In this document: positions 1 through 6,912 of the stretch, piece by piece
How positions within the stretch are numbered: the first letter of the stretch is position 1
Layout of the letters: each line of letters starts with the position of its first letter
Origin: Spirochaetaceae bacterium
Lineage (GTDB): Bacteria; Spirochaetota; Spirochaetia; Treponematales; Breznakiellaceae
DNA: 15,319 bases
Assembly (NCBI GenBank): GCA_031258625.1
Contig: JAIRMO010000151.1
Span: forward strand, 1 to 15,319
Direction: 5' to 3'
Position numbers and translations under genes: made by a program
The notes under the pieces: model-generated
What the model was told of the DNA's origin: nothing
The model's input: only the letters and a program-made list of their open reading frames with translations
Database searches by the model: none

Positions 1-1
1 G

Positions 2-220
2 TTGAAAAAAAAGTACGATGCTCCCAAGACGCCGTACCAACGCCTCTTGGAATCCCCCGACCTTTCTGATACCGTCAAGGACGAGCTGAAGCGGAGGGCC
101 CAGGCTGCCAACCCGGTTACCCTCATGCGGCTGGAAAACCAGGCCGTAGCAAGGCTGCTTCACATTCATACCCGGAAGAACCGGGAGGTTCCGCCTCCAG
201 TATCGGATTCTCATGGTTAG
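2..220 (+). CDS. IS transposase, C-terminal fragment (gene begins upstream of window)
   Basis: The open frame enters from the left edge and ends with TAG at 218-220, leaving 72 visible residues. The visible part contains YDAPKTPYQRLLESPDLSD and a later NPVTLMRLENQ stretch. This resembles the tail that follows the DDE integrase-core domain in a group of integrase-type insertion-sequence transposases, where a 'KPKTPYQRLLES...NPVxL' tail is common. The catalytic residues would lie outside the window, so activity cannot be judged. The TTG at base 2 is only the first usable codon after the edge and is not proposed as the start. The tandem repeat just downstream fits an IS end. The family call rests on recalled motif similarity; it could also be a decayed remnant. 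Confidence 0.7.
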   Translation: MKKKYDAPKTPYQRLLESPDLSDTVKDELKRRAQAANPVTLMRLENQAVARLLHIHTRKNREVPPPVSDSHG

Positions 221-273
221 ATTTTTAGCATGAGGCATCCAACCCCTACGGTTAGAATTTTTAATGAGGCATC
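215..273. repeat. Tandem imperfect direct repeat, probable IS end
   Basis: GGTTAGATTTTTAGCATGAG followed by GCATC (215-239) recurs with small changes as GGTTAGAATTTTTAATGAGG followed by CATC (250-273), a period of about 35 bases. The first copy begins inside the last codons of the transposase fragment. A shorter partial echo (GGCATGAATTTT) follows at about 280. Repeated GAGGCA-containing sites right after a transposase gene suggest subterminal transposase binding sites, with the IS right end in or just after this patch. The repeat is directly visible; its role as an IS end is inferred, because the other end lies outside the window. Confidence 0.6.
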
Positions 274-293
274 AAGAAAGGCATGAATTTTGT

Positions 294-312
294 AAAAAAA
301 AGAATTTTTTTT
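294..312. other. AT-rich palindrome (8 A / GAA / 8 T) in the gap before the operon
   Basis: Eight A residues, the loop GAA and eight T residues form a symmetric element in the 147-base gap between the transposase stop and the first lipoprotein ATG (368). It could act as a weak bidirectional terminator for the IS transcript or as a bent, UP-element-like tract upstream of the operon. I found no convincing -35/-10 pair in this gap. A TATATA at 348-353 lies too near the ATG to leave room for a leader with a ribosome binding site. Apart from this element and the IS repeats, I see nothing else in the gap. Confidence 0.35.
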
Positions 313-367
313 CCCTCCGGCTAAAGCAAAACCCCAAGTCAGCGCCTTATATAGCGTGGGGGTACGT

Positions 368-1414
368 ATGATAAAAAGGTTGTTATTTCTTAATTTTACT
401 TTTGGGCCGGCGGTTTTGATTGGCGTCGTGTTGACCGCCTGTTTCCCGGATACCCTCCGGGAAACCCCGCCGGAATCTGAACCGGCGGTAACGGAATTTC
501 TTCCCGCCGCCTATGGGGGGAACGGGACCTATGCCGCCGCCCTGGAAGAACTCGCTGAAACGGAACGGTCCGGGGGCTTTGAGCCGGGGATAGGTCTTAC
601 CGAATCAATGCTTCGGGAGGGACTCGGCGATTATGGGGGGGCGGCTATTGCCGCCTATAAGGAACTTTCCTGGGCCTATGGCTTGGGCGGCGGGATAACC
701 AGGGAGGGTATCGCCGAAGGGCTTGGGGCGGTGCGGTCCCTTTACGAGAGCCGGGGGGAAAATCCTCCCCCGGTCGACCCGGTCCTGGGGGAAGCGGAAC
801 GGGAAAAGGCCCTGGTTGCCCTCCGGGGTCTCCTGGCCTTCCACCACGGGCAATGGAAAACGGCGCGGTTGAGTCTGGAAACCCTTTTTGACGCCCGGGA
901 CGAACCCGACTCTTTCGCCCAATGGATGTGTCTGGTGTGCCGTCTTGAGGAAGGGGAACCCTCCCGTCAGGTGTTTGCCGCCTATGGGGCCATCCGGGCC
1001 CGGTATGAACGGTTCCCCGAATACTGGTACCGGGGTGCCCGGAATTTTTCCGGGAACCTTCGGGGTGAATACGCCGAAGGGTGTATCAACCTGGCCCCCC
1101 GGGGGCCCTTTGCGGAGGAGTGCCGGGGGATCCTCGCGGAAACCCTGGGATTATCCTTTGAAGAAAAAAACAACATCAAGACCCTGGCGGAAATTGAAAC
1201 ATCGGTGGTCCGGGCGGTATCTTCCGATACTCCCGGGGTATTAACGGAACTTTTCGGCCTGCTTTCCCTTCATGACAATCCCTATACCCTGTATGCCGCC
1301 GGAGCCATGCGGGCCCTGGCGGTACAGGAGGATTTCAGGACCTGGTTCGCCCGGGAAGCGGCCGGTTCTTCGGGGCGTCTGGCGGAACGGCTGTTCTATA
1401 TTTCCAGGGGGTGA
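368..1414 (+). CDS. Helical lipoprotein of unknown function, first gene of the efflux operon
   Basis: This 348-residue protein starts at ATG 368, with GGGGG about five bases upstream. A GTG at 356 would add only four residues. The N-terminus is a lipoprotein signal: charged MIKR, a hydrophobic stretch and lipobox LTAC with Cys25. The rest is rich in Ala, Leu, Glu and Gly and reads as successive amphipathic helices (for example YAAALEELAETE, EKALVALRGLLAFHHGQWKT, GILAETLGLSFEEKNNIKTL). This suggests an alpha-solenoid of TPR-like repeats, although no single repeat matches the consensus closely. It probably sits in the periplasm, anchored to a membrane. It is followed two bases later by a second lipoprotein gene, so it is most likely co-transcribed with the TolC/adaptor/RND genes. 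I do not recognise a family. Confidence 0.8.
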   Translation: MIKRLLFLNFTFGPAVLIGVVLTACFPDTLRETPPESEPAVTEFLPAAYGGNGTYAAALEELAETERSGGFEPGIGLTESMLREGLGDYGGAAIAAYKELSWAYGLGGGITREGIAEGLGAVRSLYESRGENPPPVDPVLGEAEREKALVALRGLLAFHHGQWKTARLSLETLFDARDEPDSFAQWMCLVCRLEEGEPSRQVFAAYGAIRARYERFPEYWYRGARNFSGNLRGEYAEGCINLAPRGPFAEECRGILAETLGLSFEEKNNIKTLAEIETSVVRAVSSDTPGVLTELFGLLSLHDNPYTLYAAGAMRALAVQEDFRTWFAREAAGSSGRLAERLFYISRG

Positions 1415-1416
1415 CC

Positions 1417-2115
1417 ATGGGGCCGGAATTGATCCATTGCGAAGGGAACCTGCTCCGATCGCTGGCGATGGGATTGTGGATTTTCAGGTTCCTGGTGATC
1501 CTCTTGGTTTTTATGTCGATCTCCTGTAATTCCCCCAAGGTGGATGATGACACCCTCCTGCGGTATGTCCGTTCAGAGGCGGCCTACAGGGAAGGGCGGT
1601 TTAAGGAACTTATTTCCCTGCTTTCCGGGGTGGGGCCCTTTCCGCCGGCCCTGGTCCTGCGGGGTAAGGCGGAGTATTTTTCCGGCGATTTAAAAGCCGC
1701 CGAAGGTTCTTTCAGGAGGGCCCTGTCGGTCCGGCCTTCCGCGGTGGAAGCGTCCCTATACCTGGCCCGGCTGCTGCGGGAAACCGGTAAACCGGAAGAG
1801 GCCGAGGGGATCATTAACGCCCTCCTCACGGATGATCCCGCCAATATCCGGGCCCTCCGGTTGGGGGCGGAACTCCACCGGCGGAAGGGGCCCGCCGGGG
1901 AGGAGGCCGCCGCGGTTTTCCTTGACCGGGCGGTGGAGGCCTCCGCGGAAACGGCCCTTGTTTTTGTGGACCGGGCCCGGCTCCGGTGGATCGGGGGGAA
2001 TGGGGAAGGGGCCCTGGAGGATCTCCGGAGCGCCAAGAGCCTCCTCCCCTGGGACACCCCCCTGTTCCGGAGCATCGAAAGTTTAGAATCCGCCATCCGG
2101 GAGGCCCAACGATGA
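1417..2115 (+). CDS. TPR-repeat lipoprotein
   Basis: ATG 1417 is preceded by AGGGGG at good spacing. A GTG at 1411 overlaps the previous stop (GTGA), and an ATG at 1468 would give a more typical 20-residue lipoprotein signal but lacks a ribosome binding site. From 1417 the product has 232 residues with a hydrophobic segment and lipobox SISC at Cys37. The mature part holds several TPR-type helix pairs: one ending PALVLRGKAEYFSGDLKAAE, one with EASLYLARLLRETGKPEEAE, one with NIRALRLGAELHRRKG, and one with ALVFVDRARLRWIGGNGEGA. These carry the usual small/large residue pattern (G/A at positions 8 and 20 of each unit). TPR lipoproteins generally serve as protein-binding scaffolds. Here it may assemble or recruit the efflux complex encoded downstream, which is inference from gene order. 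Confidence 0.85.
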   Translation: MGPELIHCEGNLLRSLAMGLWIFRFLVILLVFMSISCNSPKVDDDTLLRYVRSEAAYREGRFKELISLLSGVGPFPPALVLRGKAEYFSGDLKAAEGSFRRALSVRPSAVEASLYLARLLRETGKPEEAEGIINALLTDDPANIRALRLGAELHRRKGPAGEEAAAVFLDRAVEASAETALVFVDRARLRWIGGNGEGALEDLRSAKSLLPWDTPLFRSIESLESAIREAQR

Positions 2116-2606
2116 AAACGTCCTGGTTTAAATGCCTTTTTTTGTGGGGAACCCTGGCGGTCCTTTCCGGCTGTGTTTCCTCCGGTTTTCCTCCGGGCAA
2201 TTCCTGGTCCTCCAAGAACCGCTCGAAGATAGCCGGCGCCATGGAACTCGCGAATGTTTCCGTGGATAAACCGGCGGACAGGACCTCGGTGGAAAAGGAG
2301 ATCCGGGGCAGGGCGCCCCTCTTTTTTCTGGAGCGGAAGTACCTGCTGGTGCCGGAGGAGGAAAGGGCCCCCTACCGGGTGGATATCCGGGCCATTGAGC
2401 GGGAATATATCTCCGGCTGGAAAACCCGGCGGTCCGTCTCGGTGGAGGTTTTTATCCGGCAAAACGGGGAAGGGGCCCGGGATCCGGTGCCCCTGGCTTC
2501 GGGCAGGGCCGCGGGAACCGGAAATATCAGCTTATCCTCATCCCCGGTTTTAGACCGTTTTTTGCGGACCGCGGTTAAAAGGGCGGCGGGGGCCTTAAAA
2601 AAATGA
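2112..2606 (+). CDS. Small lipoprotein, unknown function, possible LptE/LpoB/PqiC-like fold
   Basis: This 164-residue protein starts at ATG 2112, overlapping the previous stop (ATGA), with GGGAGG about seven bases upstream. It has a signal peptide with lipobox LSGC (Cys21). After a Ser/Gly-rich linker it appears to alternate strands and helices: a strand with YRVDIRAIEREYISGWKT, another with SVSVEVFIRQNG, the segment PLASGRAAGTGNIS, and a final amphipathic helix ending in Lys-Lys. Small lipoproteins of this size and order (strand-rich core, C-terminal helix) include LptE, LpoB and PqiC-type proteins, but no sequence motif confirms any of them. It overlaps the TolC-family gene by four bases, so translation is probably coupled. 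The lipoprotein call is firm; the fold is a guess. Confidence 0.8.
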   Translation: MKTSWFKCLFLWGTLAVLSGCVSSGFPPGNSWSSKNRSKIAGAMELANVSVDKPADRTSVEKEIRGRAPLFFLERKYLLVPEEERAPYRVDIRAIEREYISGWKTRRSVSVEVFIRQNGEGARDPVPLASGRAAGTGNISLSSSPVLDRFLRTAVKRAAGALKK

Positions 2607-4021
2607 AAACCGGAAATGTTTTGGCGATACGGGTATGCCGGAAAAGGGTTTTCCTGGTCTTTTTTTTTAAGGCGGCCCTGGGACTTGGGGCCGAACAGGG
2701 TATCGGCTTTGCCGAAGCCGCCCTGATGGCGGTGAACGCTTCGGATGAACTGCGAAACGAATACGCCCTGCGGACCCTTCGGGAAGGGGCCTGGGTCCTG
2801 GGACGCCGGGCCTATCTCCCCCGGCTGTCCTTGAATGTTTCCGAAGACGACCGGGTTTCCACGGTGGGAAGCGATTCTTTTTTAAAAAACTATGGAATCA
2901 GCCTGGATCAGCTCCTTTGGGACGGGGGGAGGACCGCCATAAGCCGTTCCGTGGAACGGGCGGAACTTACCCTGCTGGGGGCCCAACTGGAACGGATGGC
3001 CGGGGAAATCGCCGAGGCCGCCCTGGGGGCATACCGGAATGTGCTGTATGTCCGGGCCCAACTGGCGATTCGGGAGGCCGCCCTGGAAGTCCTGGGGGAA
3101 CAGCGGAACATCCTGTTCCGGGAAACGGAACTCGGGTTGGCCCTGCCGTCGGATTTGGCCGGGGCGGATCTTACCCTGTCGGGGGAGGGGATAGAAATCC
3201 TCTCCCTTAAAATGGAACTGGAGGAGGCGGAACAGGCGCTGGCCGAGACCCTGGGGCTTGAGCAGCTTCCCCCGCTTTTGGAGGCCGTGGACGTCCGGCG
3301 ATCCCCGATCCTACCGGGGGAGGAAGCTGTCCGGGACCGGGCCCAAACCAGGAACCCGGACCTTACCGAAGCCCGGTATACCATCACCAAAAAACAGGCC
3401 GAGGCCCGGTACGCGCGGTTGTCTTGGATGCCCACGGTCCGGTTAACCGGGGGATTCACCCTAAGCGGCCAACGGTACCCCCTGACACGGTACAACTGGA
3501 CCGTGGGGCTGGCAATAGAATTCTCTTCTCCCTGGTTTTCCGGGGGCATTCAGGGTTCGGCGGGAATGGAACCGCCCCACGATAGAAACGCCCGGCTGCA
3601 AAACACCCTGTCCCCCCTGCCCGATCCCGCCGCGGCCATGACCGGCCGTTCCGCGGATCTGGCCCTGGCCCTGGAACAGAAGAGATTTCGGCTGAGTTTT
3701 GAAAAAGCGGGCCGGCTGGCGGTATTGGCGGTGGAAAAATGCCGTCTCATCGACAAAAGGCGGATACTGGCCCTGGAATCCCTGGAATTGGCGGCGAAAC
3801 AGTTCCGTCTCGCGGAACTACGCCTGAATCTGGGGCAGATTACCCGGCTTGACCTTATGGACACCCGGCAGGAGTACACCCAAAAAGAATTATCCCTGGT
3901 GGAAACCGCCATAGCCCTCCTGGAGGCGGAAAGGGAGTTGGAACGGTTTTTGGATCTCCGCCCCGGAGAATTGGCCTTATTTTCAGGTGAAACCGATTAT
4001 TACGGAGGTTCCCATGAATAG
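2603..4021 (+). CDS. TolC-family outer-membrane efflux channel (OEP family)
   Basis: This 472-residue protein starts at ATG 2603, overlapping the previous TGA. An N-terminal signal peptide runs to about residue 29 (basic RVCRKR, then VFLVFFFKAALGLGA), with probable cleavage before EQ. Unlike its neighbours it has no lipobox. The mature protein has the two-fold internal repeat of outer-membrane efflux proteins. Each half has long Ala/Leu/Glu-rich coiled helices (residues about 110-225 and 350-455), interrupted by short strand-rich segments such as RAYLPRLSLNVSEDD and RLSWMPTVRLTGGFTLS that would form the barrel. The second half contains AELRLNLGQITRLDLMDTRQ, close to the family pattern for the tunnel helices. 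The length is usual for the family. In a tripartite pump it forms the exit duct, contacting the adaptor encoded next; gene order TolC-adaptor-RND resembles spirochaetal Bes systems. Confidence 0.9.
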   Translation: MKTGNVLAIRVCRKRVFLVFFFKAALGLGAEQGIGFAEAALMAVNASDELRNEYALRTLREGAWVLGRRAYLPRLSLNVSEDDRVSTVGSDSFLKNYGISLDQLLWDGGRTAISRSVERAELTLLGAQLERMAGEIAEAALGAYRNVLYVRAQLAIREAALEVLGEQRNILFRETELGLALPSDLAGADLTLSGEGIEILSLKMELEEAEQALAETLGLEQLPPLLEAVDVRRSPILPGEEAVRDRAQTRNPDLTEARYTITKKQAEARYARLSWMPTVRLTGGFTLSGQRYPLTRYNWTVGLAIEFSSPWFSGGIQGSAGMEPPHDRNARLQNTLSPLPDPAAAMTGRSADLALALEQKRFRLSFEKAGRLAVLAVEKCRLIDKRRILALESLELAAKQFRLAELRLNLGQITRLDLMDTRQEYTQKELSLVETAIALLEAERELERFLDLRPGELALFSGETDYYGGSHE

Positions 4022-5408
4022 GCGTTTTGTTGCCGATAGGCGTTTCGCCGCCCGGGCCTTTACGGGGGCGGCTTTTCTTTTATCCCTGATCCTGCCGGGC
4101 TGCGGCTCCCCTCCCGAAGGGGGGAATACCGAGACCCCCCGGCAGGTCCGGGGGGCGGTGATCGGGGAGCGGGATATACCCAACGTGATCGACGGATTCG
4201 GGACCCTGTCTTTCCTTAAAAAAGTGGATGTCGCCGCCCCCCAGGACGCGGTATTGGCCGCCCTGTATTACCGGGAGGGGGACAAGGTTAAATCCGGGGA
4301 TAAGCTGGCGCTTTTGGAAAACCCCCAGATTTCCTTGGCGGTGGGCAGGGCCCAAAATACCTTTTCCCAGGCCCAGGCCGCCCTGGACCTGGCCCGGTCC
4401 CGTTTATTGGAGGGGGAATTTCAGGCGGAGGCCCAGATCCTCAACCTGGAAAAGACGGAAGCCGAATTGGAACAGGCCCGGAAGGTCCACGGGGAACAGA
4501 AACGGAAGCACCAGGGGGAAGAGGCCCTCTATGAGGCCGGGGGTGTTACCGAAGAGGCCATACGGACCGGCCGGTTTTCCCTGGCCGCGGAGGAGGAAAA
4601 CATCCGGCTTTTGGAAAAGGATCTGGCGATCCGCCGTATAGGGTTTCGGGACCAGGATCTGGCCGCCGCGGGGCTCCCCCTCCCCCAAAACGACCCGGAA
4701 CGGCGGCGTTTGTATATAACCCTGGCCACCGCTAGCCTCCGGGCGGAGGTCCTGGCTTCCCAGGCCCGCCTTGATGCGGCCGCGAAGGAGTTGGAATCCG
4801 CGATCCTGGCGGAATCGGAACTGGTGATAAAAAGCTCCATCCCCGGAACCGTGGGCGTCCTTTATATGGAAACCGGTGAACGGGTAAAACGGGAGGATAA
4901 GATCCTCACCCTGATGGATACGGAGTCCCTCTATGGCGTATTCCCGGTACGGGAAGAGGACGCCCTGCGTTTGGAGAAGGGAATGGCCGCCGCGATAAGC
5001 CTGGACGGAACCGGAGATACCTATGAGGGGGCTGTGGATTTAGTATCCCCCATGGCGGACAGCCAGTCCTTTACCTTTTCGGTGAGGGTCCTGCTCTCCC
5101 CGGAGAGTATCGCCCGGGGAATGGGGGATACCCTTCCCAAACCGGGGATGTTTGCCCGGGTGTCCATAACCCTGGGTCCTCCCCGGCGGGTTACGGTCAT
5201 CCCCGATTCGGCCATAGTGAATAAAAAAAACAACAAAGGAATGGTTTTTGTGATCAGCGGGAATACCCTGCATGAGCGGAACATCAGTTTTGGCCCCTCC
5301 CTGGGGGAGGAGCGGGAAATTGAAACCGGCCTGCTTCCGGGGGATCTCGTGGTGGCGCGGCCCGATGGGAGTTTACGGGATGGGGTATATGTTTCCGTGG
5401 CGGACTGA
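4014..5408 (+). CDS. RND efflux periplasmic adaptor (membrane fusion protein), lipoprotein
   Basis: Start ATG 4014 has an excellent GGAGG six bases upstream and overlaps the TolC-family stop by eight bases; an upstream in-frame GTG at 3987 is less likely. The product has 464 residues with a basic N-terminus and lipobox LPGC (Cys30), as in AcrA-type lipidated adaptors. Domain order fits the HlyD/AcrA family: lipoyl half (VDVAAPQDAVLAALYYREGD, about 72-91), a long alpha-helical hairpin (about 110-280, rich in Ala/Glu/Gln), the second lipoyl half (IKSSIPGTVGVLYMETGERV), a beta-barrel domain (MDTESLYGVFPVREEDALRL) and a membrane-proximal domain with PKPGMFARVSI and VTVIPDSAIV. It would bridge the RND permeases at 8531-14735 and the channel encoded just before it. 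The hairpin looks long for a TolC-docking adaptor, but I cannot measure it exactly. Confidence 0.92.
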   Translation: MNRRFVADRRFAARAFTGAAFLLSLILPGCGSPPEGGNTETPRQVRGAVIGERDIPNVIDGFGTLSFLKKVDVAAPQDAVLAALYYREGDKVKSGDKLALLENPQISLAVGRAQNTFSQAQAALDLARSRLLEGEFQAEAQILNLEKTEAELEQARKVHGEQKRKHQGEEALYEAGGVTEEAIRTGRFSLAAEEENIRLLEKDLAIRRIGFRDQDLAAAGLPLPQNDPERRRLYITLATASLRAEVLASQARLDAAAKELESAILAESELVIKSSIPGTVGVLYMETGERVKREDKILTLMDTESLYGVFPVREEDALRLEKGMAAAISLDGTGDTYEGAVDLVSPMADSQSFTFSVRVLLSPESIARGMGDTLPKPGMFARVSITLGPPRRVTVIPDSAIVNKKNNKGMVFVISGNTLHERNISFGPSLGEEREIETGLLPGDLVVARPDGSLRDGVYVSVAD

Positions 5409-6912
5409 TCCGGCCGCTCCCGGATCCGGGAAGACCGGCTCCCGGCTAATGCCGGCGGCTTTGATCGGCCTTTTCCTCCTGGGTTCCTGCGCGATTGCCG
5501 ATTTGAGGCCCATCGGGGTACGGACCATACCCGGTGAACCCTACGGGGTGTTGGAAGATTATTATACCCCGGTGGGTCTGATCTTTGATACGGAGATGAT
5601 CGAAACGGATACCCAACAGGTGGTTTCGGTGAGTTTTTCCGGAGGTTCCGTTGAGGGGGATCTTCAATGGGAGGGGAACACCCTCTTTTTTACCCCCGTG
5701 GCGGGGTGGACCGCCGGAAGGCGGTATACCCTGAGCCTCCTGGGACAGGTTTATGCCGCCGACGGCCGGGAACTCAGGCTTACCGAGTATCTTCCGTTTT
5801 TTGCGGTTTCCCCGCCCGAATTTCCCGGGGTCGTTTCTTTTACCCCCGCCGACGGCGCTTCGGTGGGGGTAACGGCGGAAACGGGGGGCATCCTTAGGCT
5901 GACCTTTTCCGTACCCATGGATCGCCGGAGTACCGAGGAGGGTTTCACCCTGGAGGGGGTGGGGGACAAAAAATTTGAATGGGATGGGGAGGACCGGATC
6001 CTCAAAATAAGTCCCGGTAAGTCCCTGTCCCCCTGGACAACCTACCCCTGGAGCCTGGACCACGCCTTGAGCCGGGAAGGATCGCCCCTGGTAAAGCCCG
6101 TATCCGCCCAGTTTACCACCGACCTTGATCAGACCCTTCCCCTGGTATTGGAGGTATTCCCCTTGGTCCGATCCGATCCCCCCGGGACGACTTCCCCGGA
6201 CGCGGCCCTCTTCCTCCCCTGGGTAAGGACCGGCGCGGATATTCGGGACGGCCTGGGGAGCGGCCAGGGTATCGGCATTCGGTTTAATAAATCCATGGAT
6301 GAGGAGAGCATGAGGAAAGCGGTACGGCTTGAACCTTCCCTTTCGGGAAGAATCGAAGTATTAAGCGCCGCTTCCCTGGTTTATATTCCCGATAAGGATC
6401 CGGAATGTGAAACCCCCTATACCCTCATTGTTTCCGGGGATACCAAAGATAAAAGCGGCTTACCGATGGGTGAAGATTTTATCGGTTATTTTACCCCGGA
6501 CATTCCCTTTTTACGGATCCCTTCGTTTTCCGTGAACGAGGAGCCTCCGATAGAAATGACGGACGGCGGGGCCTCCGGGTATTACCCGTTTCCCCTGGCC
6601 GATTCCACCGCCCCCGCCGGCATCACCCTGCGGTTTTCCCTTCCCTTTTCACCGGAGGCTATGGTTGCCGCCGCCCTGGGGATTTCCCTGGACCCCTGGT
6701 TCCCGGCCTCTTTGGGCCCGGTGGTCCTTACCGCCGTAACCTGTTCCGAAGACACCCTGCTTTTGAAATGGGAAGGGCTTGAGCCGGGGAAACCGGGGGA
6801 ATCCCATTTTTACCGGCTCACCATCCCCGGCGGCAAAAACGGTATCGCCAATGGCCGGGGTTCCTACATAAAAAATTCTTGCCATATCTATATGGAGGTT
6901 TTGGGCTTATGA
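5389..6912 (+). CDS. Ig-like (SbsA/Big_5-type) repeat lipoprotein A
   Basis: The frame overlaps the adaptor gene. ATG 5389 (GGGG just upstream) gives 507 residues and a lipoprotein signal with lipobox LGSC at Cys34; ATG 5449 would keep only a 13-residue signal without a charged start. The mature protein is strand-rich and divides into about four Ig-like units. The second carries the clearest SbsA/Big_5 signature: FTPADGASVGV, then LRLTFSVPMDRRSTEEGF, then a 'W-DGEDRILKISPG' segment. The third repeats it as IGIRFNKSMDEESMRKAVRL with LVYIPD and PYTLIVSGDTKDKSGLP. Such domains typically occur in secreted or surface proteins as stalks or adhesion modules. Its place between adaptor and permease genes suggests an accessory of the pump, which is inference. 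It is adjacent to, and similar in design to, the next gene; the two may be an old tandem duplication. Confidence 0.85.
   Translation: MFPWRTDPAAPGSGKTGSRLMPAALIGLFLLGSCAIADLRPIGVRTIPGEPYGVLEDYYTPVGLIFDTEMIETDTQQVVSVSFSGGSVEGDLQWEGNTLFFTPVAGWTAGRRYTLSLLGQVYAADGRELRLTEYLPFFAVSPPEFPGVVSFTPADGASVGVTAETGGILRLTFSVPMDRRSTEEGFTLEGVGDKKFEWDGEDRILKISPGKSLSPWTTYPWSLDHALSREGSPLVKPVSAQFTTDLDQTLPLVLEVFPLVRSDPPGTTSPDAALFLPWVRTGADIRDGLGSGQGIGIRFNKSMDEESMRKAVRLEPSLSGRIEVLSAASLVYIPDKDPECETPYTLIVSGDTKDKSGLPMGEDFIGYFTPDIPFLRIPSFSVNEEPPIEMTDGGASGYYPFPLADSTAPAGITLRFSLPFSPEAMVAAALGISLDPWFPASLGPVVLTAVTCSEDTLLLKWEGLEPGKPGESHFYRLTIPGGKNGIANGRGSYIKNSCHIYMEVLGL

Noticed and set aside
1584..2462. Long reverse-strand open frame opposite the second and third lipoprotein genes
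   Set aside because: It lies wholly opposite well-supported lipoprotein genes. Its product is dominated by Arg, Pro and Ser, as expected for the shadow of GC-rich coding DNA, and it has no domain or good ribosome binding site.
2908..3549. Reverse-strand open frame within the TolC-family gene
   Set aside because: Low-complexity Ser/Arg/Ala-rich translation with no recognisable motif; the forward strand encodes a clear outer-membrane efflux protein.
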